Assembly (NCBI RefSeq): GCF_000736415.1
Contig: NZ_CP009043.1
Span: forward strand, 620,001 to 684,000
DNA length: 64,000 nucleotides
From: Campylobacter iguaniorum
Lineage (GTDB): Bacteria; Campylobacterota; Campylobacteria; Campylobacterales; Campylobacteraceae
Direction: 5' to 3'
Below, piece after piece: positions 48,232 to 58,348 of the stretch. Under the pieces are notes generated by a model. That model saw nothing but the letters and a program-made list of their open reading frames with translations, was not told where the DNA came from and ran no database searches. The first letter of the stretch is position 1. Each line of letters opens with the position of its first letter. Both the position numbers and the translations under genes were made by a program.

Positions 48232-50109
48232 TTAATTTCCCTCGATATAGTTTTTAAGTTTTCTACCAACTTTTGGGTGTTTAAGTTTTTTGATAGCTGA
48301 GCTTTCTATTTGACGGACACGCTCACGAGTTACGTTTAGCTCTTTTCCTATCTCTTCAAGAGTTCTATCGCTCTCATCATCAAGTAGACCAAAACGCATT
48401 CTTATAACAGCTTTTTCTCTATCGTTTAATTGATCTAGCACGTCATCTATTTGCTCTTTTAGATCGCCTTTTAGGATTTGCTCCATTGGGCTTAGAGTTG
48501 TTTTATCCTCAACAAAATCACCGTATTTGCCATCATCTTCGCTGCCAATTGGAGCTTCTAAGCTTATAGGCTCTTTTGTTATTTTTATGACTTGTTTGAC
48601 CTTATCAACGCTTAGTCCGACCTCTTCAGCTATGACGCTTACATCTGGCTCTTTGCCTTCTTCTTGCAGGTACTTTCTGTTTATTTTATTAATTCTATTT
48701 ATCGTTTCTATCATGTGTATCGGGATACGAATGGTTCTAGCTTGGTCGGCTATAGCACGACTTATAGCTTGACGTATCCACCACGTAGCGTATGTAGAAA
48801 ACTTATAGCCTTTTTTGTATTCAAATTTATCAACTGCTTTCATAAGACCGATATTGCCCTCTTGGATCAAATCCAAAAATGGAAGCCCACGGTTTGTGTA
48901 GCGTTTGGCTATGCTTACGACGAGTCTCAAATTTGATTTTGCCATTCTAGCTTTTGCGTCATCGCTTATATTTTTACCGCGTTTTATCTGATCTAAGACT
49001 ATTTTTAGCTCTTTTGGCTCAAGGTTAAATCCAGTTTTGCTAGCTTCTTTTGTTTGAAATAGCTTTTTGATCTCGACATAAGTAGAAACCATTGTAGCTT
49101 CAGGAACCCTTGATATAATGTCTTCCTTTGATAATTTTGTTATATCTTTTAGTATGCCTTGGTGGTTTTTCTTTAGCTCAGGGCTAAACATAGGCAAGCG
49201 GTACTCTAAGCGTTTTAGCTCTTTATCAAAGTCATCATCGCTTTTTAGCGCAGTTTCCATTGATTTTACTATCTCATTTATAAGCTTACTTGTTGGGCCA
49301 AGATCCATGAGCTTATCTTTCAAAACTTTCTTTTTAAAAGATAAATTTAGCTTTTCTAGCAAGCTAGCCTCTTCTTCTATGGCTATATTTTGCTTAGAAA
49401 CTATCTTCATCCACTCTTTTTTTGCTTTTTCAAGAGCTTTAAAGCTTTCGATGACTTTTTCAGATCTTTTATCTAGTTTTTTAGACTGTTTTTTTGCCTG
49501 ATTTGCAGCTTCTGAATCCTCATTTTCATCATATTCGTACTCATCTGCTATTTCATCTTCTGCTTCATCTTCGCTTTCATCATCGTCAAAACTTTTAAAC
49601 AGCTCTTTTACACGTCTTTCTCTGTTGATAAGTGGCTCACGATAATCAAGTATGAAATCGATCAAATACGGCACAGAGCAAAACGCATCGATAATAATGT
49701 CTTCGCCTAGCTCGATTTTTTTGCTGATTTCTACCTCTTCATCTTTTGTAAGGAGCGAAATTTGCCCCATTTCTCTTAGATACATTCTCACAGGGCTATC
49801 AGACCTTGACCACTCAAGAAGTTCATTTTCGTTTGTTAGGTCAAATTCTTCTTCAATAATAGCTTCTGCGGAAGTTATTTTACTCTCTTCAATTCTTTTG
49901 GCATCTTGTATGTTTTTTATTTTAGCAGCTTCAACTGCACTTATAAGTTGTATTTTGTATAGTTCTGCCAATGCTTCGATTTTTTTGATACCACTTGCTG
50001 TTGGAGCTTTGTCAAATAGTCTAATAAGCTTTTCAAAGGTAACATAACCTTTTGAGTTTTCTTTAAATAACTCTTCAATTTGTGCAAATATCTCTTTTGC
50101 TGCACTCAT
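48232..50109 (-). CDS. rpoD: RNA polymerase sigma factor RpoD (sigma-70)
   Basis: About 625 residues; length matches Campylobacter RpoD. Region 1.2 ([27 protein letters not shown]), an acidic insert ([12 protein letters not shown]), region 2 ([38 protein letters not shown] then [18 protein letters not shown]), region 3 and region 4 ([32 protein letters not shown]) are all present. I set the start at 50109 because AAAGGAG lies just before this ATG and the protein then opens [14 protein letters not shown]; an upstream in-frame ATG at 50238 would add 43 unlikely residues and run into the divergent flagellar promoter. Confidence 0.96.
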   Translation of the reverse strand: MSAAKEIFAQIEELFKENSKGYVTFEKLIRLFDKAPTASGIKKIEALAELYKIQLISAVEAAKIKNIQDAKRIEESKITSAEAIIEEEFDLTNENELLEWSRSDSPVRMYLREMGQISLLTKDEEVEISKKIELGEDIIIDAFCSVPYLIDFILDYREPLINRERRVKELFKSFDDDESEDEAEDEIADEYEYDENEDSEAANQAKKQSKKLDKRSEKVIESFKALEKAKKEWMKIVSKQNIAIEEEASLLEKLNLSFKKKVLKDKLMDLGPTSKLINEIVKSMETALKSDDDFDKELKRLEYRLPMFSPELKKNHQGILKDITKLSKEDIISRVPEATMVSTYVEIKKLFQTKEASKTGFNLEPKELKIVLDQIKRGKNISDDAKARMAKSNLRLVVSIAKRYTNRGLPFLDLIQEGNIGLMKAVDKFEYKKGYKFSTYATWWIRQAISRAIADQARTIRIPIHMIETINRINKINRKYLQEEGKEPDVSVIAEEVGLSVDKVKQVIKITKEPISLEAPIGSEDDGKYGDFVEDKTTLSPMEQILKGDLKEQIDDVLDQLNDREKAVIRMRFGLLDDESDRTLEEIGKELNVTRERVRQIESSAIKKLKHPKVGRKLKNYIEGN

Positions 50110-50203
50110 ATAAAGCTCCTTTGTAAATTTAAGATATTCTGTAAAATTAGGGATTATATCCAAATGTTTATTAAAATCATCTAAATAGTTGTTTTGGCAG
50201 ATA

Positions 50204-50220
50204 TGGAACGCAACTTGCTT
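50204..50220 (+). promoter_or_regulatory. Sigma-54 promoter for flagellar rod genes
   Basis: TGGAAC-N5-TTGCTT fits the sigma-54 -24/-12 consensus (GG and GC ten bases apart). It ends 32 bp before the start of the rod gene at 50252, as is typical for class II flagellar genes of Campylobacter under FlgSR and RpoN. Confidence 0.8.
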
Positions 50221-50251
50221 AATACAAGAAAAGTTCAACTTAGGAGAGCGT

Positions 50252-51064
50252 ATGCAAAACGGCTACTATCAAGCCACTGGCGCAATGGTAACGCAGTTTA
50301 ATAGACTCGATGTCATAACCAACAATCTAGCAAATGTCAATACAATTGGCTACAAAAGAGACGATGTAGTTATAGCTGATTTTGAGAGAATTTTTAAAGA
50401 AACTAGAGATATTTTACCACTCGAAAATAATACAAAAGACGCTGCTAAATTTCTAAATAGAACCATAGACAGAGTTCCTCATATCAATGAAGAATACACT
50501 GATTTTAGCGAGGGTGGGATGAAGCTTACAAATAATCCACTTGATCTCTCACTTGGCAAAAAAGATCTATTTTTTTTAGTAGAAACTCCAAATGGTGTAA
50601 GAATGACTAAAAATGGGGCTTTTAATTTAGATAATGATGGTTATTTAGTCTCAAAAGAGGGCTATAGAGTTTTGCCGAGTAATTACGAAGCCCAACCAGC
50701 CCAAACTAGAGGTATAGTCGTGCCACAAGGCTCAGAGCTAAGCATAGACAAAGATGGCGCAATATATGTAAATAACGAAAATATAGCAAGATTATATATA
50801 GCTCAACCAAGAGAGATAAGAGATGTGAAAAAAGAGGGCGATAATCTGTTTATTCTATCAAATTTAAACGACATAAGAGATAATGCAAATAGCGGCTCAG
50901 TAGCACAAGGATATACTCAAATTTCGAACGTAAATCCAGTAGTAGAAATGGTAAGTCTAATCGAGGCAAATCGCCTTGTAGATATGTACCAAAAGGTCAT
51001 GACATCACACATGACAGACCTAAATCAAGAAGCAACAAGCAAACTAGCTTCTATAAAAGCATAA
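50252..51064 (+). CDS. flgG2: Flagellar basal-body rod protein FlgF/FlgG2
   Basis: A 270-residue rod protein. The N terminus has [35 protein letters not shown], the flagellar rod motif, and the C terminus ends [23 protein letters not shown]. It forms part of the proximal rod. I chose the ATG at 50252 with TAGGAG before it; a longer start at 50189 would begin upstream of the sigma-54 promoter. flgG follows after 11 bp. In C. jejuni this gene is called flgG2, a flgF-like paralogue of flgG. Confidence 0.92.
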   Translation: MQNGYYQATGAMVTQFNRLDVITNNLANVNTIGYKRDDVVIADFERIFKETRDILPLENNTKDAAKFLNRTIDRVPHINEEYTDFSEGGMKLTNNPLDLSLGKKDLFFLVETPNGVRMTKNGAFNLDNDGYLVSKEGYRVLPSNYEAQPAQTRGIVVPQGSELSIDKDGAIYVNNENIARLYIAQPREIRDVKKEGDNLFILSNLNDIRDNANSGSVAQGYTQISNVNPVVEMVSLIEANRLVDMYQKVMTSHMTDLNQEATSKLASIKA

Positions 51065-51075
51065 AAGGAGCATAA

Positions 51076-51864
51076 ATGATAAGATCACTTTATACAGCAG
51101 CCACAGGAATGGTGGCTCAACAAACCCAAATAGACACAACTTCACACAATATCGCAAACGTAAATACTATAGGTTACAAAAAAAATCGTGCTGAATTTGC
51201 AGATCTTATGTATCAAACTATGCAATACGCTGGAACTCCGACAAGTACGACAACCATGAGTCCAACAGGCATGGAAGTAGGACTTGGTGTAAGACCTACA
51301 GCTATCACCAAAATATTTACTCAAGGAAACTTCAAAGAGACTAGCAATAAGCTTGATATGGCTATAGCTGGAAATGGATTTTTTCAAATCCAACTTCCTG
51401 ATGGCACGACTGCTTATACTAGGAATGGTGCTTTTAAGCTTGACGGCGATGGAAATATAGTAAATAGCGATGGCTACAGGCTGCTTCCTGAGATGAATAT
51501 CCCAGCTGACGCGACTGATGTATCTATAGGTGTCGATGGGACGGTTTCTGTTTTACAACCAGGCAACCAAGAAATGACTCAAATCGGACAGATCGAGCTT
51601 GCGAGTTTTATAAATCCAGCTGGGCTTCATGCTATGGGAGATAATAATTTTCTTGAAACAGCAGCGAGTGGAGCGCCAGTAGTAGGAAATGGCGGCGTGG
51701 ATGGTTTTGGTCAGGTTAAACAAAACTTTGTGGAGATGAGTAATGTCCAGCTTGTCGAGGAGATGACTGATCTTATCACTGGACAACGTGCTTATGAGGC
51801 CAACTCAAAAGCTATCACTACAAGTGATGATATGCTTCAAATCGTTAATCAGCTTAAAAGATAA
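51076..51864 (+). CDS. flgG: Flagellar distal rod protein FlgG
   Basis: A 262-residue protein that opens [41 protein letters not shown] and ends [21 protein letters not shown], as in FlgG of other bacteria. It polymerises into the distal rod beneath the hook. Length is standard. It shares the sigma-54 transcript with flgG2. Confidence 0.96.
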   Translation: MIRSLYTAATGMVAQQTQIDTTSHNIANVNTIGYKKNRAEFADLMYQTMQYAGTPTSTTTMSPTGMEVGLGVRPTAITKIFTQGNFKETSNKLDMAIAGNGFFQIQLPDGTTAYTRNGAFKLDGDGNIVNSDGYRLLPEMNIPADATDVSIGVDGTVSVLQPGNQEMTQIGQIELASFINPAGLHAMGDNNFLETAASGAPVVGNGGVDGFGQVKQNFVEMSNVQLVEEMTDLITGQRAYEANSKAITTSDDMLQIVNQLKR

Positions 51865-51869
51865 TTAAA

Positions 51870-51959
51870 ATGATATATTCGTTTGTTATTTTTGCTTTTA
51901 TTATACTCATTTGCGCTATTGATTTTTTCTATGTAAAAGACGATAGCGTTATAAGGTAA
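51870..51959 (+). CDS. Candidate 29-residue single-helix membrane peptide
   Basis: A small open frame starts five bases after the flgG stop: one hydrophobic helix (YSFVIFAFIILICAIDFFYV) and a charged tail KDDSVIR. It ends exactly at the terminator hairpin. The ribosome site is weak (AAAAG), but the position right behind flgG could allow coupled translation. No family recognised; it may be chance in an AT-rich gap. Confidence 0.35.
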   Translation: MIYSFVIFAFIILICAIDFFYVKDDSVIR

Positions 51960-51992
51960 TCTTGCTTAATATAACTATATTTAAGCAAGATT
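51958..51992 (+). terminator. Terminator after flgG
   Basis: AATCTTGCTTAA (51958-51969) and TTAAGCAAGATT (51981-51992) form a perfect 12-base stem followed by TATATTCT. Confidence 0.7.
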
Positions 51993-52082
51993 TATATTCT
52001 AAATTTAATATTTATTATCAATAAATTTTTACAATATTTATCTAATTTTAAGCTTTAAAGATGTATATTTCCATTTCAAATA

Positions 52083-52097
52083 TGAGAATAACTCTCA
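52083..52097. promoter_or_regulatory. Fur box before the Ftr1-P19 operon
   Basis: TGAGAATAACTCTCA is a 7-1-7 inverted repeat with one mismatch, close to the Fur consensus, 28 bp before the ftr1 ATG and next to a likely -10 (TATATT near 52106). In C. jejuni the matching genes are iron- and Fur-regulated. Confidence 0.7.
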
Positions 52098-52125
52098 TTA
52101 CTTTTATATTTTTAAGGCTTTATTT

Positions 52126-54021
52126 ATGAAAATAGTTATTAGTTTTATTTTAGTTATATCTATGCAACTTCATCTTTTTGGTGTGGACTATGACAAAGAG
52201 GCTCGTAGCATAGAAGAGATCTTTGTAAAAGTAGTAGAACTATACAAAGAGGGCAATTCAAAAGAGGCAAGAGAGCTAACTCAAAGTGCGTATTTTAGCC
52301 ATTTTGAAAATTTAGAAGCTGGCGTTCGTATAAATTTAGGTCAGAAAAAAGCTTACGCTATGGAAAAGCAATTTGGCGAGATAAGAAAAGCCATAAAAGC
52401 CTCAAAAGACGAGCAGAGCATTCAAACAATGATAGATAGTCTAAATGCCGAGATTAAAGAGATCTTGCCCGTCATAAAAACTGGCGCAAAACTAGTGGCT
52501 GAAAAAAGCGATGATGGTGGGCTTAGTGCTGCAGGAATTGAGGCAAATAATAATCCGTGGAGTGATATTTACAATCAAATAAGCTCAAATTTGCAAAGCG
52601 TTTCAAACGCTTATGACAGTAGCGACGCTAAGGCTATAAAAAACGCTATGAATAAAATCAAATTTGATCTATACAGAAACACTCAGCTAGAAATCGCCAT
52701 AAGAAGGTATGCTAATAGCAAAATGGATCAGATGATACAACAGATTATGGGTAACGTAATAAGCCAAAATCTAAATTTAAACAAAGAGAGTTTAGAGCAA
52801 TCGCTAAAAGACATAGATGAGCTAATCCAAACTGCAATAATAAAGCTTCCAAAAGAGTCTTACGCGCTTGCTCCAGAGATAAAAATAGAGGAGAAAAAGG
52901 TTGATTTCGCTCCAACAGTCCAAAACATAAAACAAAAAATGAGCGATGCTCTTAAGCTTTATGAGAGTGGAAACATGGGCGAGGCTATAAGCGATGTTGG
53001 TGATATTTATTTTGATGAGTATGAAGCTAGTGGCATGGAAAACAAAATAGGAGCGATCGATAATCCACTTAAAACCGCCACCGAAGCTAGCTTTAGCAAG
53101 ATAGTTTCACTAATGAAAAGCGGAGCAAGTAGCGATAAAATCATAGCCGAGCAAAACGAGCTTTACTCAAAACTCCAAACTAGCTTAGAAAAAGCAAGCG
53201 AGCAAACAGGCGGCTGGGCGTTATTTATTTACGCTCTTAGCATTATTTTAAGAGAGGGGTTCGAAGCCCTTATCATAGTAGCTGCAGTCGTAGCGTATCT
53301 GCTAAAAACTGATAATAAAAAGCATCTAAATTTGGTCTATAGCTCAGTTAGCATAGCTGTGATTCTAAGCTTTGTGACTGCTTATGCTATAAATTTAATA
53401 TTTGGCTCAAGTCTAGCAGGACAAAGCAGAGAGATTTTAGAAGGAATCACGATGCTTGTGGCTGTTGTGCTTTTATTTTACGTTGGATTTTGGCTGCTTA
53501 GCAATGCAGGAGCCAAAAAATGGAGCCATTACATAGCTGGACATATCAAAGATAGCCTAAGCAGTGGCGATAGCAAGGCACTTTGGTGGACTGTGTTTTT
53601 AGCAGTGTATAGAGAGGGAGCTGAGACTGTGTTGTTTTATCAAGCGTTAATCTTTGATGCAAGTTCAAATTTAGATTTTAGCATGATAGGAGCCGGTTTT
53701 ATGGCTGGAATCATTATCTTGCTTATAGCGTATTTTGTGATAAAAGCATTTTCTTTGAAAATCCCTATAAAACCGTTTTTTATAGCAACTTCGATGATTA
53801 TATTTTATATGTCTATAGTTTTTGTTGGAAAAGGAGTTATGGAGCTAGTCGAGGGCAAACTTTTTGTGCCTAGCATAATAGAGGGCGTTCCTACTATCTC
53901 ATGGCTTGGAATTTATCCATATTATGAGAGTTTGGTGCCTCAAGGCATGATGATTTTAGCTTTGATAGCAGGAATATTTATAATCAAAAAACGTCAATTA
54001 AATTTTAATAAAGGAGAATAA
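52126..54021 (+). CDS. ftr1: FTR1-family iron permease
   Basis: A 631-residue protein. After a signal peptide comes a long periplasmic domain of about 350 residues, mostly helical, then seven membrane helices. Both iron-binding REXXE motifs are present: REGFEA at about 376 and REGAET at about 496, each in a helix. The long periplasmic part is typical of Campylobacter Ftr1 (Cj1658) and probably receives iron from P19. It imports iron across the inner membrane. Only two bases separate it from the P19 gene. Confidence 0.93.
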   Translation: MKIVISFILVISMQLHLFGVDYDKEARSIEEIFVKVVELYKEGNSKEARELTQSAYFSHFENLEAGVRINLGQKKAYAMEKQFGEIRKAIKASKDEQSIQTMIDSLNAEIKEILPVIKTGAKLVAEKSDDGGLSAAGIEANNNPWSDIYNQISSNLQSVSNAYDSSDAKAIKNAMNKIKFDLYRNTQLEIAIRRYANSKMDQMIQQIMGNVISQNLNLNKESLEQSLKDIDELIQTAIIKLPKESYALAPEIKIEEKKVDFAPTVQNIKQKMSDALKLYESGNMGEAISDVGDIYFDEYEASGMENKIGAIDNPLKTATEASFSKIVSLMKSGASSDKIIAEQNELYSKLQTSLEKASEQTGGWALFIYALSIILREGFEALIIVAAVVAYLLKTDNKKHLNLVYSSVSIAVILSFVTAYAINLIFGSSLAGQSREILEGITMLVAVVLLFYVGFWLLSNAGAKKWSHYIAGHIKDSLSSGDSKALWWTVFLAVYREGAETVLFYQALIFDASSNLDFSMIGAGFMAGIIILLIAYFVIKAFSLKIPIKPFFIATSMIIFYMSIVFVGKGVMELVEGKLFVPSIIEGVPTISWLGIYPYYESLVPQGMMILALIAGIFIIKKRQLNFNKGE

Positions 54022-54023
54022 GT

Positions 54024-54542
54024 ATGAAAAAATTACTTTCAGGAATGTTGGCTTTAAGCCTTACTTCAGTTTTGGCAGCAGCAGAGCAACCAATCGGCGA
54101 ACCAGTTGAGATAAATGGAATGGAGATAGCAGCAGTTTATTTGCAACCAATCGATATGGAACCAAAAGGCATCGATCTAGCCCCAAGTCTGGCTGATATT
54201 CACCTTGAAGCTGATATTCACGCCATTACTGGCAATGCAAACGGATTTGGTGAGGGCGAGTGGATACCGTTTTTGAAGATCGCTTATACGCTAAAAAACC
54301 TTGATAATGGCAAGGTCAAAAAAGGCACATTTATGCCAATGGTAGCAAGCGATGGCCCACACTATGGTGCAAATATCAAAATGGATACTGGCGTTGGTAA
54401 CTATGAGCTAACCTATCACATAGACAATCCAAGCACACAAGGCTTTGGTCGTCACGCTGATAAAGCAACAGGCGTGGCAAAATGGTGGGCACCATTTGAT
54501 GTGAAATACACATTCAAATACACAGGCGCACCAAAAAGCTAA
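54024..54542 (+). CDS. p19: Periplasmic iron-uptake protein P19
   Basis: A 172-residue secreted protein with signal peptide MKKLLSGMLALSLTSVLAAA. It has the P19 metal ligands: Glu and Met in the start (EINGMEIA, DMEPKG), His in IHLEADIHA, and MPMVASDGPHYG. The C. jejuni homologue (Cj1659) binds iron and copper and is needed with FTR1 for growth at low iron. A hairpin (54553-54578) follows. Confidence 0.94.
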   Translation: MKKLLSGMLALSLTSVLAAAEQPIGEPVEINGMEIAAVYLQPIDMEPKGIDLAPSLADIHLEADIHAITGNANGFGEGEWIPFLKIAYTLKNLDNGKVKKGTFMPMVASDGPHYGANIKMDTGVGNYELTYHIDNPSTQGFGRHADKATGVAKWWAPFDVKYTFKYTGAPKS

Positions 54543-54552
54543 GCTTGGCTGC

Positions 54553-54578
54553 TTAAATCCAGCTTTGGCTGGGTTTAA
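54553..54578 (+). terminator. Hairpin after p19 (partial terminator)
   Basis: TTAAATCCAGC and GCTGGGTTTAA pair over 11 bases with one G-U pair around a short loop. It lies in the 85-bp gap before the next gene of the operon and may lower transcription of the distal genes relative to ftr1-p19. Confidence 0.5.
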
Positions 54579-54627
54579 ATTTAAAAGGTCTTTTGCCAAG
54601 ATTTTTTAAATTTAAACAAGGAAATTT

Positions 54628-55998
54628 ATGAGCATATTTTTTTATCAAGTTGTTCTTGCGCTCTTTCCAGTAGGCGTGATTTTAGCGTTTTTGGAGCATA
54701 AAAATAGTGTCAAAAACCATCTTTTGCCTTCGCTTTTTGGGCTTTGTCTTTCGCTTTTTGTATTTGGGCTGTTTAAAATCTCCATAAATACCGATAATGG
54801 CAAGATATTTTTTGACATTATTTGCATAATTATGCTTTTATTAACGCCGCTTTGCATTAAATTTAAAAGCTCATATTTTGTAAATTTATTTAGCTTTTTT
54901 CTAGCTTTTGGGTATGGTTATGAGTACGGGTTTATCAGTATGAACTTTCCTATTTTTGCTGGAGATTTGCTTGATAGCCTTAGTCTTAGCAATCTTTTTA
55001 TGGTTTGTTTTGCATCTGCTTTGCTAGTGGGGATTTACTTTGCTTTTAAATCAGTTTTAAAAGCCATTCCAAATGCGTTTAAATACGCATTTTTATCTAT
55101 TTTTGTGATTTTATTTTTGGCTAGTAGGGTTTCATTTTTGGCTCTTAGTTTGATGCAAGAAGGCATCTTGCAGACTTACTCAAATTTGCTTAGTATCGTG
55201 GCTAAGATTATATATTTTGATAGCTTTTTGCCTGTTATCTTGTCGGCGTTTTTAATGATTATTTCTTTCATATCTCTAGCCTACTTGCCACGCAAAATAG
55301 ATAGGAGCAATGTCGTTTTATACAGGATAAACGTTGCTCAAAGAATATTTAGCTTTAAAGCGGTTTTTTATACTGTTTTTTTAAGCGTTTTGATTGCTTT
55401 TGTCAGCTTGTTTTATATTTTGGTGGCTTCCAAACCACCACAAATAAGCACTCCAGATATAGTAGAGCCAGTGGATGGCGAGTTTAGGTTTGATGCAAAT
55501 TTAGTGCGAGATAATAAACTCCATAGATTTGCTTATATCAGCGATGATGGCAAAGAGATAAGATTTTTTATCGTTAATCGCTTCAAGGACAAATTAGCTC
55601 CAGTGGCTGTTTTTGATGCGTGCGCGATATGTGGCGATATGGGCTACATAAAAAGCGGAGATAATCTAATTTGCATAAGTTGCAATGTGCGGATTTTCTT
55701 GCCAAGCGTGGGAAAGCCAGGTGGGTGCAATCCAATCCCGTTTGAATATAAATTTGATGGAAAAGAGATAAAAATCAGCCTAGAAGCCATTGAAAAGGGC
55801 TCTACATTTTTCTCTAAAGTCGTGAGAAAAGTGGTCACCGATCCAGTCAGTAGAAATAAAATTTCAAATGATAGCAAATTTAGCTATGTTTATTATGGCA
55901 AAACATACTTTTTTCAAAACGAGCAAAACCAAGCTAAATTCGAGCAAAATCCAGAAATTTATACCGAGACAAACGGCGTATTAAAGGAGCTTAAATAA
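54628..55998 (+). CDS. Membrane protein with C-terminal Fe-S/metal-binding domain (DUF2318, Cj1660-like)
   Basis: A 456-residue protein with about eight hydrophobic helices in the first 285 residues and a soluble C-terminal domain. That domain has CAICGDMGY, CISC and SVGKPGGCNPIPF, a cysteine pattern of the DUF2318 group, for which metal or Fe-S binding is suspected. The tail FSYVYYGKTYFFQNEQNQAKFEQNPEIY is YHS-like, another metal-linked motif. It is the third gene of the Ftr1-P19 operon, as in C. jejuni. A role in passing electrons to reduce iron at the membrane is a reasonable inference. It shares one base with the next gene. Confidence 0.8.
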   Translation: MSIFFYQVVLALFPVGVILAFLEHKNSVKNHLLPSLFGLCLSLFVFGLFKISINTDNGKIFFDIICIIMLLLTPLCIKFKSSYFVNLFSFFLAFGYGYEYGFISMNFPIFAGDLLDSLSLSNLFMVCFASALLVGIYFAFKSVLKAIPNAFKYAFLSIFVILFLASRVSFLALSLMQEGILQTYSNLLSIVAKIIYFDSFLPVILSAFLMIISFISLAYLPRKIDRSNVVLYRINVAQRIFSFKAVFYTVFLSVLIAFVSLFYILVASKPPQISTPDIVEPVDGEFRFDANLVRDNKLHRFAYISDDGKEIRFFIVNRFKDKLAPVAVFDACAICGDMGYIKSGDNLICISCNVRIFLPSVGKPGGCNPIPFEYKFDGKEIKISLEAIEKGSTFFSKVVRKVVTDPVSRNKISNDSKFSYVYYGKTYFFQNEQNQAKFEQNPEIYTETNGVLKELK

Positions 55999-57242
55999 TG
56001 TTTTTTCGTATTATAAAATCATCGATTTTACGCTCAAATGACAGCAAGATTTTAGCATTTCTCACGATATTTTTATCCGTGACTTTGATAGCTTGCATGC
56101 TAAATATCACTCTAAATATAGGCGATAAGGTAGCAAGCGAGCTAAGGAGTTATGGCTCAAACATAGTTGTCTTGCCAAAATCAAGAAATCTAAGCATAGA
56201 GATCGGTGGCAAGGAGTTTTTGCCACTAAAAAATGATGATTATTTGCTAGAAAGCGACTTGCATAGGATAAAAGAGATTTTTTGGCGAAACAATATCACG
56301 GCATTTGCGCCGTTTTTGAGCCTAAATTTGAGTGGTTATGATATTTTGGGGACGTATTTTGACAAGGTTGCTGGAGTGAGCGATGAGCCTGATTTTAGGA
56401 GTGGAGTTGTTAGCTTATATCCGTTTTGGGTCGTTGATGGCAGGTATCCAGATGATGATAGCATGGACGCTGTGCTAGCCGGAGTTGAGCTTGGGCTTAA
56501 GCTTGGAGACGTTATAAATTTGGGCGACAAAAATGTAAAAGTAGTAGGCATTCTTCATTCAAGCGAGAATGAGAGCAAAAAGATAATAACAAGTCTAAAA
56601 CTAGCTCAAGCTTTAGCAAACAAGCCAAATTTAATAGACAAAGCAGAGGTCGCTGCGATGACAATCCCAGAAAACGACTTGTCAGTAAAAGCAAGGCGGG
56701 ATTTGGAGAGTTTGGACGCCGTGGCTTATGATAAATGGTACTGCTCTGCTTATGTCAGCTCAATCGCTTATCAGATTAGCGAAGAGTATCCAAACGCAGC
56801 GGCAAAGGCGGTGCTAAGCGTGAGCGAAGCACAAAGTGGAATAACCAAAAAAATCCAAAGTCTAATGGGAATAGCTAGTTTGCTTTCTCTTGTAGTCTCA
56901 AGTATCTGCATAACAAGTCTTATGAGCTCACAAATGTATAGACGCAAAAAAGAAATAGGACTGCTAAAGGCTTTAGGAGCTGGAAATTTCATCATTTATA
57001 TGCAGTTTGTAGCTGAGATTTTCGTAGTTTGCGTGGTGGCTGCTTTGCTTGGCTGCGTTTTGGGATATGCTCTAAGCTTTGCTTTAAGCTATCAGATATT
57101 TGGAAGTTTTGTAGGTATGAGCTTTATGGTGCTACCTTTAAGCGTAGTTTTTGGCTTTTTGATATGTATAATCGGCTCAATCTTGCCACTAAAAAGCGTG
57201 ATAAACTCACTCCCAGCAGAGGTGTTATATGGTAGAAAATAA
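55998..57242 (+). CDS. MacB/FtsX-like ABC permease of the iron operon (1)
   Basis: A 414-residue permease with an N-terminal helix (TIFLSVTLIACMLNITLNIGDKVASELRSYGSNIVV), a large extracytoplasmic domain, and three C-terminal helices with SQMYRRKKEIGLLKALGA before the second. The pattern is the FtsX/MacB fold. It is the Cj1661 equivalent. It overlaps the second permease by 14 bp, and the two probably form a heterodimer with the ATPase at 58349. Confidence 0.88.
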   Translation: MFFRIIKSSILRSNDSKILAFLTIFLSVTLIACMLNITLNIGDKVASELRSYGSNIVVLPKSRNLSIEIGGKEFLPLKNDDYLLESDLHRIKEIFWRNNITAFAPFLSLNLSGYDILGTYFDKVAGVSDEPDFRSGVVSLYPFWVVDGRYPDDDSMDAVLAGVELGLKLGDVINLGDKNVKVVGILHSSENESKKIITSLKLAQALANKPNLIDKAEVAAMTIPENDLSVKARRDLESLDAVAYDKWYCSAYVSSIAYQISEEYPNAAAKAVLSVSEAQSGITKKIQSLMGIASLLSLVVSSICITSLMSSQMYRRKKEIGLLKALGAGNFIIYMQFVAEIFVVCVVAALLGCVLGYALSFALSYQIFGSFVGMSFMVLPLSVVFGFLICIIGSILPLKSVINSLPAEVLYGRK

Positions 57243-58347
57243 GATATTTTTCATAAAAGCAGTTTTAAAAAGCATACTAAGCTCCAAAAGTGCGAGCCTT
57301 GTAATGTTCGCTTCTATTTTATTTGGTGCGGCGATAAGCTCAGCTTTTATAAATTTATACACAGACATTGATAAAAAGGTAAGTAGCGAGCTAAATAGCT
57401 ATGGCGCGAATGTAGTAATAAGCCCAGTTAATTTAGAAAATGGCTACATAAATGAAAATGAGCTAGATCAAATTCTAAGCAAGGTAAAAAATCTAAAAGC
57501 GTCAAACAAATATCTTTTTGGTGTGGCAAATTTAGGCGTAAGCAACGCAGTTGTAATGGGCGTGGAGTTTGCAAATCTCAAAAAAATAATGCCTTATCTT
57601 GATCTAAAAAGTGGTGAGTTTGTCACTGGCGGGGACAAATTTGCTCTCATTGGCGTAGAACTTGCTAAGCAAATAGGTGCTAAAACTGGCGATATAATCG
57701 AAATCTTAGCCAATAATGAAGTCCACAAAGTACGCATAAAAGGCGTGGTTTATGATGGGCAAAAAGAGGATAATCTGCTTATAATTTCTTTAAGCTTGGC
57801 TGGAGAGATATTTGGCAAAAGTGGTCTAATAAGCTATGCAAACGCCATAATTAACGGCGATCATGAGAGCATTTTGGACGAGTTAAATTTGATAAATAGC
57901 AAAGATATTAAATTCGAAATCATAGGCAAAATCTCAAAAGCTCAAGGCGTGATTTTAGACAAAATCAAGCTTTTAATGTTGCTTATTGGCTTAACAATTT
58001 TGCTTATAACTTCAGTCGGGATAAACACCACCTTATCTTCTATACTTTTTTCACGGATAAAAGAGTTTGCTCTTATTCGCTCACTAGGAGCTAGCAAGCA
58101 ATCCTTGCTTAAACTCATACTTAGCGAGGTTTTTGTAGTGTGCGTGAGTGGGGCGATTTTAGGGGCGTTATTTGGATACATTCTTGCTATATTTTTAGGG
58201 CATATTATATTTTTTAGTGGAGTGGATTTTAGTATTTATAGTCTTGTTTTGGCTGTTATTATCAGCCTTGTTTTTGCTTTGGGGGCTAGTTTTTATCCGA
58301 TCAAAAAGTCGTTAAATCAAAATATAGCCAATCTTTTAAGGGAATAA
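57229..58347 (+). CDS. MacB/FtsX-like ABC permease of the iron operon (2)
   Basis: A 372-residue paralogue of the preceding permease with the same plan: an N-terminal helix with SAFINLYTDIDKKVSSELNSYGANVVISP, an extracytoplasmic domain, then three helices and the motif SRIKEFALIRSLGASKQS. It ends one base before the ATPase gene. It is the Cj1662 equivalent. Substrate unknown; its place with Ftr1 and P19 points to iron. Confidence 0.88.
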   Translation: MVENKIFFIKAVLKSILSSKSASLVMFASILFGAAISSAFINLYTDIDKKVSSELNSYGANVVISPVNLENGYINENELDQILSKVKNLKASNKYLFGVANLGVSNAVVMGVEFANLKKIMPYLDLKSGEFVTGGDKFALIGVELAKQIGAKTGDIIEILANNEVHKVRIKGVVYDGQKEDNLLIISLSLAGEIFGKSGLISYANAIINGDHESILDELNLINSKDIKFEIIGKISKAQGVILDKIKLLMLLIGLTILLITSVGINTTLSSILFSRIKEFALIRSLGASKQSLLKLILSEVFVVCVSGAILGALFGYILAIFLGHIIFFSGVDFSIYSLVLAVIISLVFALGASFYPIKKSLNQNIANLLRE

Positions 58348-58348
58348 A

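Noticed and set aside
50110-50238. N-terminal 43-residue extension of RpoD
   Set aside because: Not typical of RpoD, and the AAAGGAG site is right before the inner ATG; the region also holds the divergent sigma-54 promoter.
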